A DNA stretch of 64,000 bases from Arthrinium phaeospermum (GCA_006503535.1 QYRS01000005.1:1240001-1304000), one strand, 5' to 3'. Positions 34,839 through 48,065 are shown, counted from the first letter of the stretch. Made by a program: numbers and translations. The notes: generated by a model not told the origin, from the sequence alone.

Positions 34839-37012
34839 GCGCCACTGTCACGGGCTGACCGATTAATTGCGTGAATCAATCGGGTACATGCACAATATCT
34901 AATCGTATCATCCATTGAGGCATGGATGTGACGGGCTGGCCAAGGCGCGCGCGCCCTGCCCTGCGCTGCCCTTTGCCCTGCCTGCCTGCCAAATATGCCA
35001 GCCATCAGATCCATCTCAATTGATCAATCTTAATCCAATCCCAATGCACCCGGTACCTTGAGTGATTTAGACAGGTACATACGTCAGTCAATAGTTGATA
35101 TGCAGCCACACGCAGCTGCCGCAGTAGCTTCGCGGTGAGGCGGCAGGTTCCAGTTGGGCAGTACCGTCCGTCCCTGCCAGGGTTGTCCTGTGGTTGACCT
35201 GCAGTAGTCTGCGGTCGAGGCTCCCATTAGCTCCCTCACCAGACCCTTTGAAATGCAGCGCAGATGCGTCTAAAATGCCGCCGATTCGTATTCTTATTCC
35301 TATTCTCCGACTCAGGTACTAGGAGCTTCGGAGGTCGTGTGACACGCCAGCGACCGTCCGATCGCTACGAGACGGGCAAACTGTCGTTTTCGTTCAGAGA
35401 ACGGTCTGATCTAGTCGACGGGCAATGTCAACAACATGCGGTACCGAGTACTTCCCGGTAGTTTAGGGGTCTTGTCTTGTAGTCTGCTTTCTTCTTGGTG
35501 CCCTAGGGCTGGTTGGCGCAATATGTCCAGGAGCCAGTCCGGCCGCTGTCGAGTACGGTCCGGTACCTAAGCACTAAGGTCCAGATTGGTATTTCTTCAA
35601 TCTCATCTCATCAGCATATCATCGCGCCGCTGCACCAGCGCCGATTGTTTCTTCGACCGTTGCTCCCTGCGATGGGACGGGACGGGTCCCCTTGGAAAGT
35701 TGAGGCCTTTTTGGCGACCTAATGCCATGGCTTCCATACCGGATCCGGTAGAGCCTGACGATACAGCACATAGCAACTAGTCATGGCCACGATCCGAGAA
35801 CACGCCCCAGCGCAGATCGAGGGGGCACTGTAGCCATGTCTACAAGGTTGGTAGGGACGGGTCACGGATGAGAAAATACGCTGAAGTCTGAAGATTCATC
35901 AGCCAAGCTTCATTTGATATAATCCGCATTTCTGGAGATGCGATTGGCCCATGGGAACAAAAGCTTATTTGGGGGGCTGCTTCCGTCCGTCCCTTCTGTC
36001 TTCTGTAACGGTAATTGACGGCCGGGACAATGTGTGCTGATGTTGGCCGTGTTCCAGCAGAAAGGCTTACCCTTGCCCTGCTGTGATGTTGCAGGCTTCT
36101 GCTTGGCAAGGGTCAGATGCAAAAATAGCCGTGTTTGCTGATGCCGCACACCTGGCACCCTGCACGGAATGGGCTGGGGGGTTGGCCCATGGTCGAATCT
36201 GAGGTGGCATCGCTACTACTTGCTACTGCGAAGAAGCGACACTGCTACGACGACGATAGGAGTGTCATCCCATGCTTGGGGGCGACCAGATGACGGGTGA
36301 GAAGTGGATGTCGAGTCGCGGAGGCTTGTCGTGTTTCAGCTGAATTTGATGTCAAGTCTATGGGGTCTCCGAACTTCATGCGCTCGATGCAAGCCTCCAG
36401 CTAGCGCTAGGCCCCTGTAGCGATGAACCTAGGACATGCGAAGATCAGGCCATCGACCGCCGATCCGATGGGGACTAGCGTTCCATGCCTTTTACTGGAT
36501 CTACTGCTTGTGTGGGAATGGCAAGGTATTAATTCAAATCATGGCATCAAACATCTTTCGCGGTGTCCAAGAGAGGCAACGAGGGAGCATATTGGTTAAT
36601 ACTTATGCTGATTGGTCATTCCGGTACATAAGTAAGTATGTAGACAATGTATGATACATAACTCGCAACGGCATCGCAAGAATCGATCAAATAAGCGTTT
36701 CCGGGTCGTTGGCCGCCTCGACTAGTTCCAGGATAGCACTATGACGACGGTCGTTACCATCGTGAGTATACTCGTAAGCCAGCGCATATGTAGCATACCT
36801 ACTTAAGTACATAACCGACCACTTTGCTTATACGCAACCGTATGTAATCGCCAGCCCTAAATGGATGTTCGTTCGTCTCGGTTTGCCGGCATGCATGTCA
36901 CACCCGCTCCCCCACCCATTTTGCCCTACCAACAAGCAACGACCCAAGGATGCACTAGCAGCCCTGAACCCGCCTTGTCTTGCTTTTTGCCCTGCAGTCA
37001 TCGCGGGTGGCA

Positions 37013-37195
37013 TGGTTGGATGGATGGATGGATGGATGGGTGAACGGATGGATGGTTGGACTGGGTATGCAGTTCATGTCATGGCAGTTAGCTGCGAAAT
37101 GCACTTTGTTTGATCAACTCGCGACCCGAACTTGTCGTCTATCCCAACCCGTCAAAACCCCGTCGACGTCCAGCCATCCATCCATCCATCCATCA
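37013..37195. repeat. Inverted pair of tetranucleotide arrays
   Basis: A (GGAT)n array at about 37013-37058 is followed about 115-130 bp later by a (CATC)n array at 37174-37195, its reverse complement. The two could pair as a hairpin of about 20 bp. Confidence 0.8.
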
Positions 37196-40100
37196 GCTTA
37201 TTTGAAATGCCGGGCCAGAATAAGGGTATATCCCTACGGCTAGTGAACTATAGTGCGCTCTATATTGATACATGACTGCTTTGCTTCGCATTAGCTAAGG
37301 GGGGTCATTATTAAGGTATCGATGCATTAGGATCTTGATTACACTTCGTCACTACTTGGACGGACGAGGAGAAATAAACTTACGTGATGCTGCGTCTCTT
37401 GGCTCGCGCTCCTCCAGACCAGACCTGGTAGCCGGTGATCCCCCAGGATTTCGTTTTTTTCTGTCTCTTTTTCTTCATTCGCTGCGATTCATTAGGGGGG
37501 GAAAAGGGCCACTGACACACGACCACCACACATGCACCCACAAAGCATGCCCGCTGTATGTACTGTTACGTCGGTGTACCGTACCGACTGATACTTACCT
37601 ACCCCTTGAGAAGATCCTGGACAACCAAACCTATGTAAATCCTGGGTGCGCCGAGTTGAGCTAAGAACTCTCCATACCGAGCGCAGCGCAGACCAAGCCA
37701 GCTGTGCTGACTTGACATCCTGTCGGTTTCATCTCTTGACCGGGGTGGGACCGGGGGGCGGTTTGAGAAGGTCATTGCTTGAATGAGTAGGTATGAGGTA
37801 GCTACATACATACTTACACTATGTGTACCGGAAAAAAAGAGGAATAATACTAAGAATAACGAAAAGAGGTAGAAAGGGAATGCAGATCGCCCTAAACCAC
37901 AATTGCTACCGAACGGCGAAGAGGGAGGGCGGAGGGTTAGAGATCGTCTCTTCGTCTTCGGCTAGTTGACACACAAGGCCCTTACAACGTGGTTTGAATC
38001 TTCGGCACTCACTGACTCGTCCGGACCATCAGGCCAAACGGCGCGACGACTCTTCCGTCTTTTTGCCCACGACGTCGAGGCCGCCCAGTCGTGTCTGGTA
38101 TGGCACGGAGTTTGAGAAGTCGAGATGAGAATTGATCGTTTCAAATTCCACAGCTAGCGCGGGGTGGAATGCCGATATCTTCGTCATAGCACACACATTG
38201 TCTTTTTGTCCTTTGTTTTCGGTGCCGTTTTCCCCTCTTGCCCTCTCGACGGATTGCTACTGTAGGTTGCTGTATTGTGAGAGCTTTTAAGGTTAAATCA
38301 TTTTTCGGGAGTGACAGTTCATGCGTTTCGGACGTTCCAGATCCAAGACACAAGACAACGTGGGTTCCTTTGCGCACTTTAAACCAAGGGCACTGGCTTT
38401 TCTTACCCGACCTTGGACGACAGGCAGTTTTGAGGCGTTCGACCTTCCTAAGTCTGACCAGGTCGCGACAATTTCGCGAATACTCGTATTTGCCTGCGAC
38501 ATCTTCACTCTCCTACGTTATTAACATTTCTTTTCTTCCTGCCATGGCCGTTTTTCATTTCTCTCAAGGCCAAAGGGGTTGGTTGGTGTAACTCGGTTTT
38601 CTGTCCCACCCGCCCAACGTTACGTACCCGTATTCTGAGGGTAGCACGCACCCAAGGAGCTTTGAGGAGCTTAAGGATTCTCCCTGCAAAGTCGCAGCGG
38701 ACTACGGCTCGACTTGATTCATATCAAGGTTTGCCGTTGCTACGACAAACGGCCTTGCGTGGCTTGCTTGCACGTAGTAAAATAGAGTAAGCACGAGTGG
38801 CTTACGCCAGAAAACTCCCCCAATGTTGACCCAGAAACCAAGAGGTGGTGTGGTCTTGGAGCGTTCGAGTAGTTTGGCCAATCATGTTGGGCCGAAGGCG
38901 CCTCGTCTGGTCGAAATAGGAAAGACAAATCTGGGGGGGCGAGGGACGGGATGAAAGGCCTCACAAGGTGGTCGGCAGATTTTGAGAGTATATGTTATAG
39001 AATCTTCATACCTGATGCAAGCACTCTCATTGCGCATGCGTCAAATAGACCTATCGATCGATTGAAAGAAATAGCTACCGTGAAAATAGCGAAATATATC
39101 AAATACTCGTACATGATCGCCTTTCTCCTCGAGTTTAATGATGTACTGCCTGGGCTGGGCTTCCCCACCGGGACACTCTAAATAGATGCATCCTGCGCTG
39201 TCTGCAGGGCATACCCATACCTTTTCCTTATGCGAAAGTAAAGATAGTATCTACATCCACTTTGACTGCTTAAGCATTCATGTCATATTACCGAACGCCT
39301 CGAAGACCATCCAATGCTCCCTGTCTCTCCCTCTCCTATGGTTCGTCCCTTGGCTATACCCGTGGATCGATCCGGTCTCCTCACTATTTATATTTGTCCT
39401 CGCGTCGATCCGTTCTATGGCATGAATTGCAGGTGCTCGCCACCCAGTCTCATACGAAGGGCGCCTACAGATCCCAGAGTGTTGACCCATGCCGAGCGAG
39501 TTCGACAACGAAGTACAAACATATACTTCCAGACCGGTGATGCGGCGAGGGAGGTTTGCATGCACTGGGCCGCCAATATTACAGACAAGGAAACCAACTC
39601 GGATTGTTCTTCAGTCTAGTGAGGGACGAAGAGTTCCCATTCTGCAGCGGTTACTGACCACATGTCACATCTGCATGCGACCCCGACAGCTTAACACCAG
39701 CCCCCTTTGAACCCGGCCTTCCTGGTGCATAAGACACTCCCCAAGTCTATTTGGATTTCTCGGGATCTAATGGGTTCATTCGCAGACCGAAATAGACCTG
39801 GGAATTCCAGTTGTCATCAAGGATTCGCCGTCGGTACGAATGAAGTTTGATGGTCACTGCTTCTTCTTTGACTTTCCCGGGCGATCCACAAGGAACAAGC
39901 AGCCGGATCCTACCTGGAGAGACCAACTAACCTCTTGAGCGGGCAGGGAATACGAAAGCAAGTCGTGTAAGTATGGAATCTGGGCTTGACGGCGGCGAAC
40001 CAGTGAGTGCTCCAATACTGCAACAGCCAGCTGATTGCCAGAATGCCATCCAGTTTCATATCCACCTGCGGCAAGAGACCCTTAATGCATGGTCTGGTAT

Positions 40101-42039
40101 ACTCAACAAGTTCGGCGTTGGAGTCTTCCAGTGCAAATATGGCAATGATGTCCTCTCTCTCCAAAAGTTGGAGGCATGCATGGCAGGCACGAAAGCCACT
40201 TCTCGATAGGTAATGCACACGAGCACACACACGAACGTCCCCACCCGATGACATGTCTGCATAAGGCAGGCCGGGGCCATGACAGGCAACGGTCTACATG
40301 CAAGAAAGGCAACCGCGATGATGCATACCATCCAGGGCATCCCCTGCAAGGTAGCCTATAGTCACACACACAAGGACACACACTCTCTCGCCTTGCTATC
40401 TCAAGCGCTGCCGCCACCTCCCGTTTTCTTTGCCCGATCAGTAGAGCCACGTCATCCGAAGAACTGACGGACGAGGACGGGCGGGAGGCGACTTGACGTG
40501 ATGGATCTGAGCTTTCTACTAGCAAGGGGGGGAAATGGTTGTTTGTCGGCATGTGGCCGCCTCCCGACCGGTGTATGTTTGCTATCCTTCCCTCCCGGGC
40601 CATGCCACGGCGGCCTGGACTACACGAAGTGCATGAAGCCTTGAGGAGAGCGGGTCTTCTCTTCCGAATTGCCCATGTCGAGGCGGTCAAGAAGAAGAAG
40701 CAGCAGCAGCAGCAGCGGGACTGGCAAGCCCGCGAGAATTCTCCCCCTTGCGCGCGCAGGCGCGGGTTGAGACAGGAAGGAGCAAACAAGATGCTCCTTC
40801 CAGGGTTTGCGTTCCCGCCGCTCCTGCCCCCCTTCCTGCCCATAAGGGCCTTGGCAAGGGAGGACATTCAACGACAGCTCAATTCGTGGGACGAAATCGA
40901 ACATGGGCGCTGCAGCTAGCCTCTCGGAGATTTCGTGGGCAACGTGTGCCGCCACGCTCAGCTGCAGGCTGCAGCGTCCCGTCCAGCGCCACGCAGCTCC
41001 GTGGTTGGGCGTCAAGCCCAATGCAGGGCTCCGTGGCCCCTTGACTTAGGATGGGTTGACGACTCACTTCTTTTTTTTTTGTTTTTCTTTAGACTCGCTT
41101 GCCCTACAAGTTAGTTGAGAAAAAGGCAAGGGAATGGGAAGGCTACAACTAGAGCGACACGATGTAACGCAGCCAAAGTCTAGATGAAGAAACTTCAATG
41201 GGATCTTCCCAGCCCCCCCTGTCTCCCCCCTCCTTCCCGTAGTTCGTCGGCAGAATAGATGGTCAATAGATGACAATAGTTCGGCCGATGGGGGTTGCAG
41301 TAAAAAGCTGGGATGAAACTTTGGATGATGTGCATGCAATGCACTGCATATACATGGGTGCGGATCATATCAGTCTGATAGGGGGGCGGGTGGAAATGGC
41401 AGCTAGATCCTACTCACATGGTTTGTCTCAATTGGCCTCTGTCCAAATCATATGCAAGTGGTTTGTACGGGACACGACTTAGACTAAGAAGAGAAATGGC
41501 TGGTGGGATCACGGCTGTGACGGTGACGAGAAGGCTGCCGAAGGTTCTGCCCGACTACTTAGAACCGCAAAGTCAGTATCCGCCTCGAGAGATGACTTCG
41601 TATTCAAAAGGCTGAAATAAGCCTCCCAGAGGAAGAGGGGAAGGATGAACCAAAGACTAAACAGTCTGGTGTGAAGTTGAGTTGACTTCGGAGATCCTAC
41701 CATGGGCTTGGTAGGTTTACGGTTTGATCCGCCCAACTCCTTCCTGCTCACTTTTGCACATGCACTCAAGAGCACAACACGATGTTACGAAGACTCATGT
41801 GGAGAGTAGAGTGCATCTAAGACTCCGTTCAAAGATCTGACGATTACGCTTAGGAATGCAATATACAGAATACACAGGCGGCAAAAGTGATTGCTTGATT
41901 TCTGAATGCCTACGGAGTAGAGTGATTAAGTACAGACAAAGAATTGAATATTCACCCCCCTGCCATCCTCGCCTCGCCTAGCCTGAACAACAGCGCCCCC
42001 TTTCGAGCCACCCGTCTGCATGCCCAGCTGCGAGGAAGC

Positions 42040-44958
42040 TCATTCCAGCATTGTTATCCTCTCGGCAGCATATTCTGCCGCCGCGACGATCATGGACGAC
42101 GGGTTGCCCGTCATCATGCCTGGGAAGATGGCGGCGTCCACGACGAAGATGTTGTCGGTACCGTAGACCTTGGTGTTGAGATCGACCACGGCGGTGCCGT
42201 CCGGCTTCCGGCCGTCGTCGGGACCCAGCTTCGCAGTACCTAGTAACGAGAAAAAAAGACAATATCGTTAGCCGAGTGTTTTTATACAAAATGGGAAACG
42301 AGAACGAAAAATGATGAGGGACTCACCAATCCAGTGGTTGGACCTCCGCGCAGATGCGCTGACGACCAACGTGTTCAGGTATGCCTCGGTCGTCACGTTC
42401 TTCGCCGGCACCGACCAGGTCAGGTTCGGGTAGTTGCCCAGCGCCGAGCGCAGGTTATCCAGACTCTTTATCACCGCCTCCTTGTCGCCGGGGGTTCGGA
42501 GGTAAGGGTGCTCTTCGACAAAGGTGCTCAGGTCGGGCCTGATAGTCATCCTTCCCTTCGATGTGGAGCCACGCCCCAGATATTGGCTCATGATCATTGT
42601 GTCTGGGAAACGGTTCAAAGTTAGCATACTAACCTCAAATTGATGAAGAGGTAGGATTCTGCGCACCATTGGTTCCTGTCTTGTCTGCTCCCTCGACACG
42701 CGCGGTGTATTGCAGTTGTCGTACGATGCCATCCGAACCTTTGATCTCGTCCCAGAACTGATACAATTGTTAGTAACCGGGAGACATGTGCAGACGTGAG
42801 CAAGCTCACCATAGGTCCAATATTGGGGGCGGACTGAGTGAAGATACCGGTTCGGTTTGCTATACAGCCCGTCAGTCCTAAAAGCCATATCTCAATAAAG
42901 GGGCTGTCCAGTACATACCAAAGTAGCTTGCCTCATCGGACGCATTGGGATCCGTCCATGCCTCGTAGAAGTCGTAGAAAACGAAGCCAGGGTGGGTGAC
43001 GTAAACATCAGTCTTGGGACAAATCACGTTAGAATCAATAGGAGCAGCTGACGTCCCGGGGTACTTACGTTGAGATGGTCAGCAAGGTTGTAACCAACGG
43101 GCAGGTTGATCCAAGAGTCTTTGGAGATCATAGTAGGTCCATCAGTCGAGTTGGCGACGATGGCGAGCTGGTCAGCAGGACCAATGCCACTTCTCATGAG
43201 CAACTTAGCAGAACCAAAAGTACCAGCAGCCGAGATGACCTTGCCGGTCTTGGGTGTCAGGTTGATCTTTCCGCCGAAGCCGCCCTCGCCGTTGCACTCG
43301 AGCTCCACGCCTGTGGCATGGCCTCCCTCTCTGATGATCCGCTTGACGGCAGTGTTCATATAGAGGGAGAAGTTTGGCCTCTGCAGCGCTGACACCAGGT
43401 ACGTCGCCATAGGCCCGCCTCTTTCACCGTGGTCGAACATGTACTCGGTGCGGCCATACGTGTGGTTCTTCATCGTGGGCTGTTTGTTGGGCTCGACATT
43501 CGTCCAGCCAGCCTTCTTGAAGCCATCGGAGAGGATATCGAATCCTTGACGCATGTATAGAACGCCATCCTGCGAAGGATTGTTGGTTCCCGGGATGCGC
43601 TCGAAAGTCCGTTTCTCTGCAGCAGCAAGATCCTTCGACTTCCAGCCTTTTGGCCATTCATGATCCCAGTCAAGGGGGTTAGGCTGTAACGGTCAGATTG
43701 TCTCCCCGTGGGTGTGGCATGCGGTCAGGGGTCACTCACCTTCCACCAGAGCCCAGCGTTGACGGCTGTGCCGCCTCCTAAGACGCAACCTGACATCTGG
43801 TCTGTGTCGGTACAGGCAACACCTGCCGAGTCAACCCAGATTTGATTGCATAGACCTGGAACATCAAATCGTGTCAGGTTGGTCCCCTCTAGCCATTCGG
43901 GCTTCAAGGTGCCGTTGTAACGCCCAGAGGAGGGCGGTCCCTTCTCGATGAGCAGCACCTTTTTCCCTTTCTCGCTCAGGCGGTCCGCGATGGGAATACC
44001 GGCTACACGAGTGAAGTTAGACAAAAAGATGATCACGGGAGCATTAATGAGCCCAAAGGTAACTTGCCTGCACCAGCCCCGACAACGACATAGTCATACG
44101 TAGCCTCTGTCGGCGTCGGGCATGCCACTGGGGGTGCCGTTGGCGTTTCTGTCGGTGTCGTCGTCGTAGACGATGTTGTCGTGGTTGTTGTTGTTCCACA
44201 ATCACCATTGACGGTCTTTGTTGCCAACTCCGCCCATTCAGCGTACTTCTCATTAGTCGTGCCGTCGAGCTCCGCGCCGAACTGTCCAAATGAGGTGTGT
44301 TGTCCGTACCTTATGGCGGTCGGGCAGGCGGGATTCGATGGCGCGGTATTGGCTGTTGCCCAGCCGAGGACCAGGAACCCCTCGCTCGTGGAAACAGACC
44401 CAGTCGAGCCGTCCTGGTTCCAGGAGAAGCAGTTTTGGCAGCGGAATAGAACCTCGTAGGTTGAACCGTTGATACTCGACGAGATCTGGGTCAACTTGGC
44501 ATCGCCAGTGTAGGGCGTCGGCATACTGTAGCCGGTGGCATAGCGGAAGGAAGTCAAGACCTCTTCTTCATGCGGCCAGGCCATCAGGAGCAGGGCCTGG
44601 GTCATCTGTCCCGACTGCCCATGGGAAATTCCGCACCAGCCCCTGTGCATCTCTGAAATAATGTCTTAGATCATATTCAAGGAGGTACGCGGCTCCAGCG
44701 CTTACCAACAGACCGATGTACTCATCGGCGGCGGTGGTCAGGGCATCATTAGGCAGGGCTACACCGAAGGTGAAACCAGTGCCTTGTGCCCACGTGCCGA
44801 ACTCGATGCCTGTTTTGGGATCGGTATACGTCGTCTTTTGAGCCAGGATTGGCTCGACGTCTACATCGAGTTAGCATATAATTAATTAGCTGGCACATTG
44901 GGAGGGACATACAAGAAGCCGCTAAGCAGGCCGCTGTGAGCGCAGCGAATCCCTTCAT
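42040..44958 (-). CDS. cdh: Cellobiose dehydrogenase, class II without CBM1
   Basis: This is a secreted flavocytochrome that oxidises cellobiose to cellobionolactone and passes electrons through its heme domain, known to reduce lytic polysaccharide monooxygenases. ATG 44958 starts a signal peptide (MKGFAALTAACLAAS). The cytochrome domain contains GWCGISHGQSGQMTQALLL and QHTSFGQFGAEL, matching the family's Met and His heme ligands. A Thr-rich linker (TTTTTTSSTTTTPTE) leads to the FAD domain (YDYVVVGAGA, ADRLSEKGKKVLLIEKGPPS, SGCVLGGGTAVNAGLWWK). The catalytic His is in SNHWIGTAKLG and the Asn in MTGNPSS. Ten exons are visible; intron 44067-44003 is GC-AG, and intron 44705-44651 uses the second AG of CAGAG. 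It ends AERITMLE with no CBM1, so it is the CBM-less class IIB type. The reading frame is intact, about 770 residues. Confidence 0.95.
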
Positions 44959-45021
44959 CTTGAGAACTGAACCTGAGCTTGCGGCAGATGTGGTGCAGCT
45001 GAAAGAGGTAGGCAATGGAGG

Positions 45022-45029
45022 TATTTAAT
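45022..45029 (-). promoter_or_regulatory. TATA-like element of the CDH gene
   Basis: ATTAAATA on the minus strand lies about 65-70 bp upstream of the CDH ATG. Confidence 0.35.
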
Positions 45030-45152
45030 GGCCGAAACATCCATAGGCAGCAACTGATCCAATGTTGATCTAGGCATTACCAACAGGACGGAATAGATGG
45101 TCAGCTCCCGAGTCAAAAGGGAAGGCTCCAGGGACACTTGACCCTTTGGGTA

Positions 45153-45158
45153 TTAGCC
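45153..45158 (-). promoter_or_regulatory. Possible XlnR/XYR1 site (GGCTAA) upstream of CDH
   Basis: GGCTAA on the minus strand lies about 195 bp upstream of the CDH ATG. The XlnR/XYR1 family is known to bind GGCTAA-type sites at cellulase genes. A six-base match is weak evidence. Confidence 0.25.
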
Positions 45159-45863
45159 GGAATCATGGCTCGATGATTGCAGAAAGCTGCATGGGTGGCA
45201 TCCAACGTCTTCCGGGAGACAGCAGAGAATAGATTGTGTTGATTGGGGAGACGACCGACGGAGAGGCCCGACTTAGGCCTAATACAGCTCGGAGGCAGCT
45301 TGGATCCTGGCCGCCCGCAGGCCCAAGCAGCCGGGAGACCTTCAATCTCGAGTACCTATATCACTCAGCAAGTCGCCTCCTGGATCACAAAAGCTGCGGC
45401 TAGCTACCGGATTTGCCAAGGCATTATGTCAACTGGTATGATTTCGAGGCATGGGCTTCGAATACATTGTACTGAATAAGGCAGCAGGTTTCGGCCATAT
45501 TAAAGCAGCGAGTGCGCCGAGATCGAGGCCAAGACACGGGGACAGGGAGGTGGAAGGCGTCATCCAGAAAGGATCTCACGGCGAAGCGGTATTGTCGGCC
45601 GTTTCGTCCGATCTAAGACCTGATCCTTCTGTTGAGTCAGGTGCTGGTCAATCAATACTGACCGTAGATTGGTGAGACTCCCAACTCGGGCTCTTGAGTT
45701 TCCAGCTGATTCTCGGATGTTTTCTCATTTTGGGGGTGGGTGGACCGAGATTGGGACCCCACGTTACCCCAAAATCAAGCCCGGGGTATTCGGGCCAGGG
45801 TATGTATGATATGATATGGGGTATGTTAATTGTTTCCCTGCAAGGAGTGCGGCCGCCGGCCTG

Positions 45864-45919
45864 TTATGCCCTTATGCCCTTATGCCCTTATGCCCTTGTG
45901 TCCTTGTGTCCGTATGTCC
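45864..45919. repeat. 8-bp tandem array TTATGCCC
   Basis: Four perfect TTATGCCC units (45864-45895) are followed by three degenerate units (TTGTGTCC x2, GTATGTCC). On the minus strand this gives four GGG tracts spaced by five bases, a G-quadruplex-compatible pattern. Confidence 0.9.
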
Positions 45920-47942
45920 AGAAGTATGTCCCCCTTGCCTAACACCTGTAGGACTGGACGTTTGACGTCTGGGAGAAGAAGAGCTGATCACGGCTGCCAG
46001 GTTGACAACAAACAAATGCCGTCAGGGTATCTTGCATGTTGTGTTTCCCACCAGACGGGCCGGCGAAGTCCCGGGCCGCAAACCGCCAATCGGGAAACCT
46101 GCCGGCCACACCCTCCCCTTGCTTGGAGGAGGTGCAGACGGAACATGTCCAGGGGCATTTGACGAGCCCAGATTTGCCCAGATTGGAGAATCGATCTGGA
46201 TAAAACACGAGCTTACCCTTTTATATTTCCTTATACGATCCCATGCAACCCAGAAAAGACCCAGCAGCCTATACCAGCCGTGCCCGTATCACTTTCGCCG
46301 CTCTATCGAGGGCCAGTTCGCTGGCCGTGCATATGGGTGACCAGCCCAAAGACCCCCCTTCGATGCTATTCTCATGGCGGCTCGTTGCACACCTAAACTG
46401 CCGCGAGTAGCGCTGCCATTCGAATGGGAGCACCGCGTCTATTGATCATGTTGGCGCGAGGTCACGAAATGGACAAGAGAGCAGGCTCTTGTTTGAGCTC
46501 AATTCGGCTGCAGGAGAATCGCTTCCACTTCCGTATTTCCTCTTCAGGCCAATTTCTGTGTCACTGCTAAGCGATAGCGGCTAGGGTCAGAGTGCACCAG
46601 AGAAAGTGCTTCCCTGCAGATGAGCTCTCGTGGCAATGTTGGTAATCGCAACAGATCGACAATCATCCGGACTCGTCCTCCGGATGAAAAGGGCCGTCAG
46701 TAGTCGCTCCCGTCAGCAGAGCTGGGGAGGGGATGCGAACATGCTCTGATGTCCCGCACATGGCCTATCCAGCACCAGTTATGAAGTACGAGAGAGAAGT
46801 GTCAGCATAGTATTGCTAGTTATTCCTGCCGTCAAGCGGATTCGTTTCCAAAAGGCTCGGTCCGGTGATGGATATATTGACTACCAGTTTGGCAAAACGT
46901 GTTGGTGCTTGCAAGTGCGTTTAGGAGCGCATTCTCTTACCACACAAGGTTGCTGGAGAGGAAACAGCAGGGTCAAGTAATACTTGACGGCATATACCGA
47001 GAAGGTCAATGTACCTGGAGGAGACGCAAGTCGGAGCAATGATGCCAACAGGCATGAAATATGTTCTCACTGTTTCAGAGTACAGTATATCACGAGTTTA
47101 GATGTCTCCCACGACACGGCGGGATGGAGGTGAGCGCCGTCGTGCCGGTTGGTGAATGCTACACTACTTCTATGGTGGATGCACTTTGGGGGCTTTTTAG
47201 CGCACCCGCAGAGTCATTACCGCTGCTGGAGCTCGGCAACTTGCCCGGACGCACGAATCAGAGCACAGAGACCATGACTTTGCGTGCAAGAGTGCTGCAA
47301 CCAAGGAACAACCCCGAATGAAGCAATTGCCAAAGCTCGAGTCCAGCAAGTCGCCGACGTAAGATGAACAGGTGGAAAGCTTAGCTGAGCTTGTTTTCCG
47401 TCCCTCGCTACCATCGGGCCAGCAGAAAGTATCGGGGGCGTCGCAAAAAGGCACGGCTCTTATTGAGAGATTGGTCAATTGATTTATCTGCAACAAGCCA
47501 TGCAAGCCCCCTTCAACTAAACCATTTACAACGTGAGCCCACTTCCGTCTGCCGATCAACACCATCTTCGACCCTCTTCCCGCCGGTCCACTCGCCTCTG
47601 ATTGCCGCGATTATTCTATACCTCGATTTCCGGCCAGGCCAGGCGGAGACCCTTGGGTCCGCCTCACGACAAACATGTCTACATAGCTAGGAGGAAACCA
47701 GGGCGGAAGAGCGAAAGTGGTGTAATGCGCGCCATACGCCATGACCCCAAATCTCCTTCTCTCCCGATTCCCCGTCCTGATCATGGAGCCATCTTGACAG
47801 GAGCAGTAGTAGTCGCACTTCTGAAACCGCATCTCGTCACGAGCATAGTGACTATGGGCCCGCTAATACCAGTGCCCGCGTCAACGGTCCAAATGATGGA
47901 CTTGAACGAGGCAACTTCAAGGAAACAGCCGACGATGCCAAG

Positions 47943-47949
47943 TATATAA
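47943..47949 (+). promoter_or_regulatory. TATA box of the GH5 gene
   Basis: TATATAA lies about 115 bp before the GH5 ATG, a plausible core promoter distance. Confidence 0.45.
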
Positions 47950-48065
47950 CTCACCCGGTAGCCGCCCTCTTGGCGTCACTTTTGCTTTTTGCCTCAAGCC
48001 CGCAAGCGAAGCTCTACACCCCATTCTCTTGATATCTGCCAAGTACACACTCTTTTCTATCCAAA

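Larger units (their letters stand above)
32069..42039. other. Gene-poor stretch, 10 kb
   Basis: No coding region with a recognisable domain or a convincing exon chain was found on either strand. The sequence is not obviously AT-rich or C-to-T mutated, so a RIP-degraded transposon is not apparent. Visible structure is limited to simple repeats: GTCGTC/GTTGTC near 32398-32425, C27 at 34083-34109, a GTC/GATGTC tract at 34799-34838, GGAT and CATC arrays at 37013-37195, and CAG at about 40697-40716. A 254-codon open frame (40867-40103, minus) and an overlapping 114-codon frame (40254-39910, minus) have no recognised similarity. Confidence 0.55.
44959..48065. other. Divergent intergenic region between CDH and GH5 genes
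   Basis: This 3.1-kb region holds the promoters of the two divergently transcribed cellulolytic genes. It contains an 8-bp tandem array at 45864-45919. Short open frames have no recognisable domains. Confidence 0.55.

Noticed and set aside
32069..42039. RIP-mutated transposon graveyard
   Set aside because: The stretch is not AT-rich and shows no inverted-repeat or polymerase remnants.
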